Source: Novosphingobium sp. (lineage in GTDB: Bacteria; Pseudomonadota; Alphaproteobacteria; Sphingomonadales; Sphingomonadaceae). Taken from it: DNA of 64,000 nt. The position numbers and the translations under genes were made by a program. The number at the start of each line of letters is the position of its first letter. The stretch's first letter is position 1. This document shows, one piece after another, positions 45,642 to 53,159 of the stretch. The stretch covers positions 1 through 64,000 of the forward strand of contig NZ_JAUYRV010000028.1 in assembly GCF_030696665.1 (NCBI RefSeq), read 5' to 3'. The notes under the pieces are model-generated. The model had not been told where the DNA came from. It made no database searches and saw only the letters and a list, made by a program, of their open reading frames with translations.

Positions 45642-46838
45642 TCAGCGCAATCCGCCAGAGGCCCCCGCCGGCGCGGGCGCGCGCGGTTCATCGTCAGCCG
45701 GATCAGCATAAGGCATGATCAGCGTCCCATCGGGCGCCGCTGTATAGGACGTCTGCGTGGGATAGGCCAAGCTCACACCCTCAGCCACAAAGCGCTCGAT
45801 AATCGCCACCAGCAGCCGGTCGCGCGTGGGATGCGCAACGTTCCAGTCCGCGCCCGGCACATCAACAATGAACGAAAAATCCAGCGAACTCGCACCAAAT
45901 GCTTCAAACCCAGCCCGGGCCACTTTCACATTCTCGGCCTCACCCATCTCCTTCAACATCGCAGGGATGCGGGCAAGCGTCTCGGGCTTGGTCTCATACG
46001 TCACCCCCAGCATGAAGCTCAGGCGGATGTGATGGCGCACCGTTACGTTGCGGATTTCCTTGTCGAGCAGGTTCTTGTTCGAAACGATCAGCAACTCGCC
46101 CGTAAACAGCCGCACGCGCGTGGTGCGCATGCCGATCTGCTCCACAGTGCCGCTGGTTTCACCCCAGCTGATGTTGTCGCCCACCTTGAAAGGCCGGTCG
46201 AAAAGGATCGAAACGCCTGCAAACAGATCGGAAAAGATGCCCTGCGCAGCCAGACCGATGGCGATGCCGCCGATGCCAAGGCCAGCGACCAGCCCCGCCA
46301 CGTTCACACCCAGATTGCCAAGGATCAGCACCAGCGCGATGGCAAAGACAAGGAAAGTCACCAGCGCCCGGATAATGCTCATGGCCGAAGTCAGCGCGCC
46401 ATTGGCGTGTTGCGCATCGCCCGCGCGGTGTTCCACCACGCCCAGCACCAGTTCACGCGCCCAAATCGCGGCCTGCACCGTCATGCCGATGGTGAACAGG
46501 AACGTAATCGTCGTGTCCAGCCACGCCGGAGCCGCGGCGTAATTATCGACGATCCTTGCCGCCAGAATGACCAGAAACCAGAACTTGGTGCGCGCAGCCA
46601 GACGCCCCAAAATCGTCCGCCAACTCACCAGCGCCTCACCTTCACGGCACAGCCGCTGCGCCAGTTTCTGCACCGTCAGCAGCAACAGCACAATCGCCGC
46701 CGCAACGCCGACGGCAATCGCGATACGCAGCCAATTCTCGGCAAGCCAGCCGCTCGTCTCGGCAATCAGGAGTTGGGGATTGGGCGCAGCAGACGGGGCG
46801 TGGGCGGCGGGCGTCGGGGCACTGGGAGAAACTTGCAT
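45642..46838 (-). CDS. MscS-family mechanosensitive channel
   Basis: A 398-residue small-conductance channel homologue. Several membrane helices come first (IAIAVGVAAAIVLLLLTV near 39-56, then three more). The pore helix and beta domain follow: AGLVAGLGIGGIAIGLAAQG, FSDLFAGVSILFDRPFKVGD and NKNLLDKEIRNVT. The C-terminal tail is Pro/Ala-rich. It would release ions and small solutes on membrane stretch. It is monocistronic. The window also has mscL, so both classes are present. Confidence 0.92.
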   Translation of the reverse strand: MQVSPSAPTPAAHAPSAAPNPQLLIAETSGWLAENWLRIAIAVGVAAAIVLLLLTVQKLAQRLCREGEALVSWRTILGRLAARTKFWFLVILAARIVDNYAAAPAWLDTTITFLFTIGMTVQAAIWARELVLGVVEHRAGDAQHANGALTSAMSIIRALVTFLVFAIALVLILGNLGVNVAGLVAGLGIGGIAIGLAAQGIFSDLFAGVSILFDRPFKVGDNISWGETSGTVEQIGMRTTRVRLFTGELLIVSNKNLLDKEIRNVTVRHHIRLSFMLGVTYETKPETLARIPAMLKEMGEAENVKVARAGFEAFGASSLDFSFIVDVPGADWNVAHPTRDRLLVAIIERFVAEGVSLAYPTQTSYTAAPDGTLIMPYADPADDEPRAPAPAGASGGLR

Positions 46839-46894
46839 GCTGTTCGGAAAACCTCAACGCGTGACAGGTTCCCGACTATTCCGGGCCTTTACGC

Positions 46895-47227
46895 TCAACG
46901 CCCCTGCATATCGCGCGCCTCGGACGGCACGTGAACCACCAGTCCATCAAGCGCTTCGGTCAGTTCGATCTGGCACGAAAGGCGGCTGGTGCGGGTCACC
47001 CCGGCGGCCAGATCAAGCATGTCTTCCTCGTCATCCAGCGCGGGCATCAGCTTTTCAAACCATTCCGGCGCAATCACCACGTGGCAGGTGGAGCAGGCCA
47101 TCTGGCCTTCGCAGGTGCCTTCCAGCGGCATCCCCACATTCTGGCCAATCTCAAGCAAACGCTGCCCCGCTTCGGCCTTCACCGAAACCTTTTCACCTTT
47201 GGCGGTGACGAAGGTGACACTGACCAT
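46895..47227 (-). CDS. 2Fe-2S ferredoxin, ISC/adrenodoxin type
   Basis: A 110-residue adrenodoxin-like ferredoxin. Cluster ligands are CEGQMACSTCHV plus a later Cys in TSRLSCQIELTEAL, the C-x5-C-x2-C...C pattern. GTCEGQMACSTC is typical of ISC-type ferredoxins that feed electrons to iron-sulfur assembly or to monooxygenases. It starts three bases after the end of the upstream cysteine desulfurase gene, and so is probably cotranscribed with two cysteine desulfurases. That context favours iron-sulfur biogenesis. Confidence 0.92.
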   Translation of the reverse strand: MVSVTFVTAKGEKVSVKAEAGQRLLEIGQNVGMPLEGTCEGQMACSTCHVVIAPEWFEKLMPALDDEEDMLDLAAGVTRTSRLSCQIELTEALDGLVVHVPSEARDMQGR

Positions 47228-47229
47228 GC

Positions 47230-48312
47230 TTAAATGACTCCCTGCGCCCGTGCTGCAGCGTTGATCGCCGCAGCGGCCTGTTCCAGTTCATCATCCCCCG
47301 TATAGCGTCCAAAACCGATGCGGATGGCGCTTTTGCTATCCCTGTCCGAAAGTCCGAGCGCGCGCAAGACATGGCTTGGCCTGCCAGAGCCGCTGGCGCA
47401 TGCCGAACCTGCTGAAAATGCAATGTTGCGGCATTCTGACAACAGTCTGCTCACGTCCATGCCGGGCAGTCGCAAATTCAGATTGCCATGCCAGCGGGCA
47501 TCGGCACTGCCGTTCAGCGTCCATCCCTCAAACAGCGCCAGTGCCTTTTCCCACAGTCTTTCCACATGGCTCCGGTCCGTTTTCGACAGACTTGTGCACA
47601 GCGCCGCTGCCGCGCCAAACCCGGCGCAGAGCGCGGGGCTGAGCGTGCCGGACCGCAATCCGCCCTCCTGCCCGCCGCCGTGGATCAAGGGCGCAAGCTG
47701 CACGCCATTGCGCACCCACAGCGCGCCGATACCTTTCGGCCCGTAAAGCTTGTGCGCCGAAATCGCGATCAGGTCGGCCCCTTCGGGCGCAGCGATCTTC
47801 CCCGCCCCCTGCACCGCGTCGCAGAGGAACAGCGCGCCCATATTCTTTGCGCGGTGGACAAGCGTATCGACCGGCTGCACCGTGCCGATCTCGTTGTTGA
47901 CTTGCATTACCGCAACAAGATCAGTGCCTTGCGGAACTGCCACGTCGGGATCGACCAGCCCTTCACCATTCACGGGCAGCACCGCCACATCGGGATCGAG
48001 GAACCGCGCAGTATCCAGCACGGCAGCATGTTCGATGGCCGAAACCGCCAGCTTCTTAGCGCCAAACCCCACCAGCGCCAGATTGATCGCCTCGGTCGCG
48101 CCAGAAGTGAACACCACGCGCCCGCCCGGCGGCAGCAGCGCCGCCACTTGCGCCCTTGCCACTTCCACAGCAGCAGCAGCCGCGCGGCCATAGCGGTGCG
48201 GGCTGTGCGGGTTGGCAAATCCGGCCTCGCCCGGCCCGGCAAGCCACGGCAACATCGCCGCACGCGCTTCTGGGGCGAGCGGGGTCGTCGCCTGATAATC
48301 GAGGTATATCAA
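47230..48312 (-). CDS. Cysteine desulfurase (second of a tandem pair)
   Basis: A 360-residue PLP-dependent class V aminotransferase fold. IYLDYQATTPLAPEARAAML begins the chain, VLDTAR and SAIEHAAVL carry the conserved His, and the PLP Lys is in ISAHKLYGPKGIGALW. The sulfur-carrying Cys is in AFSAGSACASGSG. The start is a TTG at 48312 whose TTGA overlaps the upstream paralogue's stop; GGAGAT precedes it. It is shorter than IscS (about 404). It releases sulfur from cysteine as a protein persulfide. Confidence 0.9.
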   Translation of the reverse strand: MIYLDYQATTPLAPEARAAMLPWLAGPGEAGFANPHSPHRYGRAAAAAVEVARAQVAALLPPGGRVVFTSGATEAINLALVGFGAKKLAVSAIEHAAVLDTARFLDPDVAVLPVNGEGLVDPDVAVPQGTDLVAVMQVNNEIGTVQPVDTLVHRAKNMGALFLCDAVQGAGKIAAPEGADLIAISAHKLYGPKGIGALWVRNGVQLAPLIHGGGQEGGLRSGTLSPALCAGFGAAAALCTSLSKTDRSHVERLWEKALALFEGWTLNGSADARWHGNLNLRLPGMDVSRLLSECRNIAFSAGSACASGSGRPSHVLRALGLSDRDSKSAIRIGFGRYTGDDELEQAAAAINAAARAQGVI

Positions 48313-49358
48313 CCCCGTATCTCCTTCCACACGGCCACGAACCGCGCAATCTCCGCCTCGGTCGTCTCCCGCCCGATCGACACGCGGATCACTTCTCCGG
48401 GGTGGGCATAGCCCATTGCGGTCAGCACGTGGCTGGCCTTCAAGGAACCGGAGGAGCACGCGCTGCCCGCCGAAACGGCGATTCCCGCGCCATCGAAGCG
48501 GATCAGCTGCGCCGCACTCGATTTTCCGGGCATGCGATAGGCGGCAATCGTCGGGATGCGCAGCGCCTCACCGGCCACGATTTCCGCTCCATTTTCAATC
48601 AGTTGAGCGGTCAGCGCTTCCCGCATCACCGAAGCGTTCTCAAGCCACGCATTCCCCGCATCCAGCGCCGCCACCATGCCCAGCACCAGCGGCAAGGACT
48701 CGGTTCCGCCGCGATAGCCACGCTCCTGCCCCCCGGTCGGCCCCAGCAGCGCATAGTCGCGCACCAGCAGCGCGCCGACGCCGACCGGGCCGCCGAATTT
48801 GTGCGCAGAGAGGACCGCCATGTCGGCCTCGGCGGGAATATCCAACTTGCCCGCCCCTTGCGCGGCGTCGCACAGCAGCACCCCTTCGGCCGCGTGAACG
48901 GCCTCGGAAATTTCGGTGATGTTCTGCACCACGCCGGTCTCGCTATTGACCTGCTGAACCACCGCTAGAGGTCGCTTGGTGTCATCTAGGTGCATCTTGG
49001 TGCTGTTCAGGATTACCAGCCCATCTGCGCCCACATCGAGCCTTTGGGCATCCCCCGCCGCCCGCAGTGCCGCGTCATGTTCCACCGCTGAAACAAGCAC
49101 TTGCCCGCATTTCGCGCGGCCTATGCCCAGCGCCAGCGCCTCGCTCGCCCCGCTGGTAAAGATCACTTCGCCTTGCCAGCCAAGCGCAGCCTTCAATCGC
49201 GCCCGCGCACTCTCCAACGCCGCCCTTGCAGCACGACCAGCAGCATGAGGACTTGATGGATTGGCCCACATCCGCCAACCGTCCTGCATCGCCAACAAAG
49301 CTTCGGGCAGAAGCGGCGTGGTGGCGGCGTGATCGAGATAGATCGGATTTTGTGGCAA
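48309..49358 (-). CDS. Cysteine desulfurase (first of a tandem pair)
   Basis: A 349-residue paralogue of the next gene. PIYLDHAATTPLLPEALLAM opens it, SAVEHDAAL carries the conserved His, PLP Lys is in LSAHKFGGPVGVGA and the catalytic Cys in AVSAGSACSSGSLKASHVL. The start is again TTG (49358), 125 bp from the divergent alpha/beta hydrolase. The two enzymes are diverged (many core positions differ), so they are not a recent duplicate. One may serve iron-sulfur clusters and the other tRNA thiolation or cofactor synthesis; this is inference. Confidence 0.9.
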   Translation of the reverse strand: MPQNPIYLDHAATTPLLPEALLAMQDGWRMWANPSSPHAAGRAARAALESARARLKAALGWQGEVIFTSGASEALALGIGRAKCGQVLVSAVEHDAALRAAGDAQRLDVGADGLVILNSTKMHLDDTKRPLAVVQQVNSETGVVQNITEISEAVHAAEGVLLCDAAQGAGKLDIPAEADMAVLSAHKFGGPVGVGALLVRDYALLGPTGGQERGYRGGTESLPLVLGMVAALDAGNAWLENASVMREALTAQLIENGAEIVAGEALRIPTIAAYRMPGKSSAAQLIRFDGAGIAVSAGSACSSGSLKASHVLTAMGYAHPGEVIRVSIGRETTEAEIARFVAVWKEIRG

Positions 49359-49483
49359 CGCGAATCCCGGAAATGCGTGGAAAGATTGCTTTCGGACGGT
49401 GCGTTTCTATATAGCCATTAACGCAATTCCCAGCCCCGGCATTCCGTGCCGTGCGGCCAGACCACAGGATTACCGCACAGGCA

Positions 49484-50140
49484 ATGCCCGCAGTCATTTT
49501 TCCCGGCCCAGAAGGCCGCCTCGAAGGCCGTTTCCAACCCGCCGCACGCGCCCGCGCGCCGGTCGCCATGATCCTGCATCCGCACCCGCAGGCAGGCGGC
49601 ACGATGAACGATCGCATCACGCAGGCGATGTACAAAACCTTCGTCGCGCGCGGCTTTGCCACGCTGCGGTTCAACTTCCGTGGCGTCGGGCGTTCGCAGG
49701 GCAGCTTTGACAACGGCATTGGTGAACTGTCCGACGCCGCAGCAGCGCTCGACTGGGTGCAGTCGATCCACCCGGAAGCCAGCACCACCTGGATCGCAGG
49801 TTATTCGTTCGGCGCGCTGATCGGCATGCAGTTGCTGATGCGCCGGCCTGAGATTCGCGGCTTCATTTCGGTCGCCCCGCCGGCCAACATGTACGATTTC
49901 AGCTTCCTGGCACCTTGCCCCGCATCGGGCATCATCGTGCAGGGCACGGCGGACACGGTCGTCACGCCCAACGCCGTGCAGAAGCTGGTCGACAAGCTGC
50001 GCACGCAAAAGCACATCACCATCCATCACGATGAAGTGCCCCGCGCCAACCACTTCTTCGAAAACGAAATGGACGACATGATGCGCGCGGTGGACAACTA
50101 CCTCGACATGCGCCTCTCGCCGGATTGCCCGATCCGCTGA
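49484..50140 (+). CDS. Alpha/beta hydrolase, dienelactone-hydrolase-like
   Basis: A 218-residue soluble alpha/beta hydrolase. AMILHPHPQAGGTMNDRITQ is an oxyanion segment, FATLRFNFRGVGRSQGSFDN follows, and the nucleophile elbow is AGYSFGALIGM with Ser near residue 106. VPRANHFFENEMDD gives the catalytic His region. Many proteobacterial relatives are uncharacterised. Start at 49484 (MPAVIFPGPEGRLEG) was chosen over an upstream GTG at 49451. Divergent from the cysteine desulfurases. Confidence 0.85.
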   Translation: MPAVIFPGPEGRLEGRFQPAARARAPVAMILHPHPQAGGTMNDRITQAMYKTFVARGFATLRFNFRGVGRSQGSFDNGIGELSDAAAALDWVQSIHPEASTTWIAGYSFGALIGMQLLMRRPEIRGFISVAPPANMYDFSFLAPCPASGIIVQGTADTVVTPNAVQKLVDKLRTQKHITIHHDEVPRANHFFENEMDDMMRAVDNYLDMRLSPDCPIR

Positions 50141-50157
50141 GGTTTTGGTCGCAGGCG

Positions 50158-50298
50158 CGTAGGCCGCAAGGCCCACCCCGCTGCGACTAAGGCTTGCTGC
50201 GCAAGCCCAAGTCTCGCGACCCTCCCGTTTACGGGAGGGCAAAAGATGGGCTGGCAACTCCCCTCCCGCAGGCGGGAGGGGTTGGGGGTGGGCACTTC
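50158..50298. repeat. Composite GC-rich intergenic repeat
   Basis: GGCCCACCCCGCTGCGACTAAGG leads into CCCTCCCGTTTACGGGAGGG, then CTCCCCTCCCGCAGGCGGGAGG and GGGTTGGGGGTGGGC. It shares blocks with 15717-15823 and with 44190-44330 in inverted orientation. Confidence 0.7.
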
Positions 50299-51133
50299 AC
50301 AACACGAAGTGATCCCCAGCCGCGCGCACGGTGACTTCCGAGATCGAAACGCCCCACGGTTGGTCAATAGCGTGGATCACCGCATCGGCGATATGATCGG
50401 GCGCAAGGCTGGCATAGTCCATCGCCTCGGGATCGAGCCGTTCGGCGGGGAAAGTTCCCGCGCCCATCTGGCCGACCATGTCCATGAAATCGGGCATATT
50501 GTGCGCGACGATGCCGATGCCCGCCGCCTGATTCACCACCGTGCCCGAAAGGCCTGTGCTGGGAACGCCCGTAGGCTTGATCGTCGTCACCTTGATCTTG
50601 CCCCGGCTTTCCACACGCAGCGATTCCGACAGGAAGTTTACTGCCGATTTGGACGCGCCATAGACCGCCGCGCCGATTACCGGGAAATTGCCGTAGATCG
50701 ACGAGAGGTTGACGATCTGCCCGCGCCCTGCCGCGATCATGGGATCATAGGCGGCGACCATGCCGTTCAACACGCCCTTGATGTTGATGTCGATACAGCG
50801 CTCCCACGCGGGGTAGGCGGCTTCGTGATCCGAGAAGAACGCCAGCGGCATGATCCCGGCGTTGTTGATCATCACATCGACGGCGCCATACGTCGCCAAA
50901 GCTTTGGCGACGAGCGTCTTGACCGCGCCCAGTTCTCGTACATCCACCTGCACCGCCTGCGCCTTTCCGCCGCCTGCGGTGATGTATTCGACCACGGCTT
51001 CGGCGGCGGCAAGGTCGATGTCACCACACGTGACGTGCGCACCAAGCGCTGCGGCCTTGCGCGCCACAAGGCTGCCAAAGCCCCCGCCCGCGCCGGTGAT
51101 GACGATGGATTTGCCCGCAATGTGGCCAGTCAT
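50297..51133 (-). CDS. Short-chain dehydrogenase/reductase
   Basis: A 278-residue classical SDR. ITGAGGGFGSLVARKAAALG binds NAD(P) (about 13-32), MINNAGIM, IVNLSSIYGN (catalytic Ser) and VYGASKSAVNFLSESL (Tyr-x-x-x-Lys) complete the active site. Acidic residues in CGDIDLAAAEAV suggest NAD. CAGGAGAG precedes the ATG. It is 13 bp after the aldehyde dehydrogenase gene and third in the run NTF2-like, ALDH, SDR. It probably oxidises a hydroxyl group of an aromatic or terpenoid intermediate. Confidence 0.88.
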   Translation of the reverse strand: MTGHIAGKSIVITGAGGGFGSLVARKAAALGAHVTCGDIDLAAAEAVVEYITAGGGKAQAVQVDVRELGAVKTLVAKALATYGAVDVMINNAGIMPLAFFSDHEAAYPAWERCIDINIKGVLNGMVAAYDPMIAAGRGQIVNLSSIYGNFPVIGAAVYGASKSAVNFLSESLRVESRGKIKVTTIKPTGVPSTGLSGTVVNQAAGIGIVAHNMPDFMDMVGQMGAGTFPAERLDPEAMDYASLAPDHIADAVIHAIDQPWGVSISEVTVRAAGDHFVL

Positions 51134-51146
51134 ATACTCTCCTGTA

Positions 51147-52616
51147 TCAAAGCTTTTTCGGCATTCCGTCGATCAGGATGGTCTTCATTTCGAGGTATGG
51201 GAAGAGGCCTTCCGGGCCGCCCTCGCGCCCGATGCCCGATTGCTTGAACCCGCCGAAGGGCAGGCCGAAGTCCATGCGCAGACCGTTCTGCCCGAACCCG
51301 CCGGTGCGAATGCGGCGTGCGATGCGATAGGCAGCATCGGCGTCATGCGTGAGCACCGAACCGTTGAGACCATAATCGCTGGCGTTCGCGGTGCGGATCG
51401 CGTCTTCCTCGTCCTCCACCGGGATCAGGCTGAGGACCGGGCCGAAGATTTCCTCCTGCGCAATGCGGCTGTCGTTCTTCACGTTGGCGAACAGGGTGGG
51501 TTCGATGAAATAGCCCTGATTGAGATGCGAGGGACGCCCACCGCCCGTGACGAGATCGGCAGTGGCCTTGCCCTCTTCGATATACATTTCAATGCGTTCG
51601 AGCTGGCGCTTCATCGCCACCGGGCCAAGCTGGGTTTCAGGATCGTCCGAATGGCCGATGCGCACCTGCTGCATTTCCGCCGCGATGGCAGCGGCCAGTT
51701 CATCATGCCGATGGCGCGGCACGATGACGCGGCTAAGCATGGCGCAGACCTGACCCGACATCATGGTAATGGTGCCCGCCAGCATCTTGGCCGCAGCTTC
51801 GATGGGAAAATCATCTCGGATGATCGCGGCAGATTTGCCGCCAAGTTCCAAGGTGCAGCGGGCCATGCGCGCGCCACAGACGCTGGCGATGCGCCGCCCC
51901 GCAACGGTCGAGCCGGTGAAGCTGACCTTGTCTACGCCTTCATTGCAGACGAGGTGGTCGCTGGCTTCACGGTGGCCGGTGACGAGGTTCAATACGCCTG
52001 GCGGAATGCCCGCTGCCTCTGCCGCTTCGGCAATGATATAGGCCTCCAGCGGCGTTTCGGGCGATGGCTTCATGATGACCGTGCAGCCCGTCAGCAGGGC
52101 ATAGGCCACCTTGTTGGCCATGATGCCGAACGGCCCGTTCCACGGCGCGATGGCGGCGACAACGCCAACGGGCTCATAAGCGATCAGCGCGGTATCGGCG
52201 GCCATGCTGGGGCGGCGCTGGACGAATTCGAACTGTTCGGCAAAGCCCGCGATCTGGCCGAGCGCCATCACGCTGCCGCCGTGCATGGGGCCTGCGAACG
52301 AGGCGAGGCCGCCCATCTGCGCGGTCCATGCCCTGGCCAGTTCCGGCACGCGGGTTTCCAGATGCGCGACCATGCGGCGGAAGGCGGCTATGCGCTGCGC
52401 AGGCGGCGTGGTGGGCCAAGGGCCGTTGTCAAACGCATCGCGCGCGGCGGCGACGGCTGCGTCCATATCGGCCTCGTCGGCTTCGGCCACGCGGCCCACG
52501 ACCTGTTCGGTGTTGGGCGAGATCAGATCAATCATCCGGCCAGAGTGCGCAGGCACCCAGCGTCCACCGATGTAAAGCTGGTCAGGATGGGCGACGTTCA
52601 CGCCTTGGGGGTTCAT
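51147..52616 (-). CDS. NAD(P)-dependent aldehyde dehydrogenase
   Basis: A 489-residue aldehyde dehydrogenase that oxidises an aldehyde to an acid. AIAPWNGPFGIMANKVAYAL binds the cofactor, the general base Glu is in TLELGGKSAAI and the catalytic Cys in MSGQVCAMLSR. FGQNGLRMDFGLPFGGFKQS and the closing DGMPKKL are family blocks. The start at 52616 (MNPQGVNVAH) has GAGAGGA nine bases upstream; 52625 is an alternative. It follows the NTF2-like gene by 14 bp. It could take the aromatic aldehydes produced by stilbene cleavage. Confidence 0.93.
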   Translation of the reverse strand: MNPQGVNVAHPDQLYIGGRWVPAHSGRMIDLISPNTEQVVGRVAEADEADMDAAVAAARDAFDNGPWPTTPPAQRIAAFRRMVAHLETRVPELARAWTAQMGGLASFAGPMHGGSVMALGQIAGFAEQFEFVQRRPSMAADTALIAYEPVGVVAAIAPWNGPFGIMANKVAYALLTGCTVIMKPSPETPLEAYIIAEAAEAAGIPPGVLNLVTGHREASDHLVCNEGVDKVSFTGSTVAGRRIASVCGARMARCTLELGGKSAAIIRDDFPIEAAAKMLAGTITMMSGQVCAMLSRVIVPRHRHDELAAAIAAEMQQVRIGHSDDPETQLGPVAMKRQLERIEMYIEEGKATADLVTGGGRPSHLNQGYFIEPTLFANVKNDSRIAQEEIFGPVLSLIPVEDEEDAIRTANASDYGLNGSVLTHDADAAYRIARRIRTGGFGQNGLRMDFGLPFGGFKQSGIGREGGPEGLFPYLEMKTILIDGMPKKL

Positions 52617-52630
52617 CGGGGTCATTCCTC

Positions 52631-53083
52631 TCAAATCGGTGCCAGCGCGCATTCCACGCGCTCGATCAAACCGTTGTTGATCGTGTAGAAAATAAATTGC
52701 CGCATTTCCTGCACTTCGCCCACGGCAATCGGGAAGAAGCCATGCAAGCCTTGCGCATCAAGCGCTTCGCGGGTGAGTGGCCTGATGCCCTCAACCCGGA
52801 CTACCGCATCAATCGCGGTGAGCGTTTCAGACGCGGCAAAGTTCAGCACGCGCACGCTTTCGTTCACATGATCGTGCAGGAAGGCGTAGAAATCCTTCAG
52901 CGCCTGCCGCGAGCGGATCTCGACGCCGAAGAACGTCATCAGCGGCGGATCGACATAGAAAGCGGCCACCGCATCATAGTCCTTCGCGTTGAACGCGGCG
53001 ACATAGCGGTCATAGGCTTCGCGGCTGAGCAAGCGGTTTCTCCCGATCACGGCCGGATTCGGCTCGCTCACAAACGCTAACAT
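52631..53083 (-). CDS. SnoaL/NTF2-like protein
   Basis: A 150-residue NTF2-fold protein: SREAYDRYVAAFNAKDYDAV with AAFYVDPPLMTFFGVEIRSR is the usual opening helix and cone, and MRQFIFYTINNGLIERVECA the closing sheet. Members include isomerases, lyases and binding proteins. No Shine-Dalgarno precedes ATG 53083, so it may be leaderless, or use a GTG at 53071. It leads a three-gene minus-strand run with the aldehyde dehydrogenase and an SDR. Confidence 0.78.
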   Translation of the reverse strand: MLAFVSEPNPAVIGRNRLLSREAYDRYVAAFNAKDYDAVAAFYVDPPLMTFFGVEIRSRQALKDFYAFLHDHVNESVRVLNFAASETLTAIDAVVRVEGIRPLTREALDAQGLHGFFPIAVGEVQEMRQFIFYTINNGLIERVECALAPI

Positions 53084-53104
53084 TTGATATTGTTTACGCC
53101 AACA

Positions 53105-53134
53105 GAAAAAGGGGCGGCCATTGCTGACCGCCCC
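53105..53134 (-). terminator. Intrinsic terminator after the TonB receptor
   Basis: GGGGCGG (53111-53117) pairs with CCGCCCC (53128-53134) around a ten-base loop. On the minus strand it is followed by TTTTTC. It lies 26 bases after the receptor's stop and separates it from the NTF2-like operon. Confidence 0.88.
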
Positions 53135-53159
53135 CGTTCCCTCATGACTGAGAAACCAA

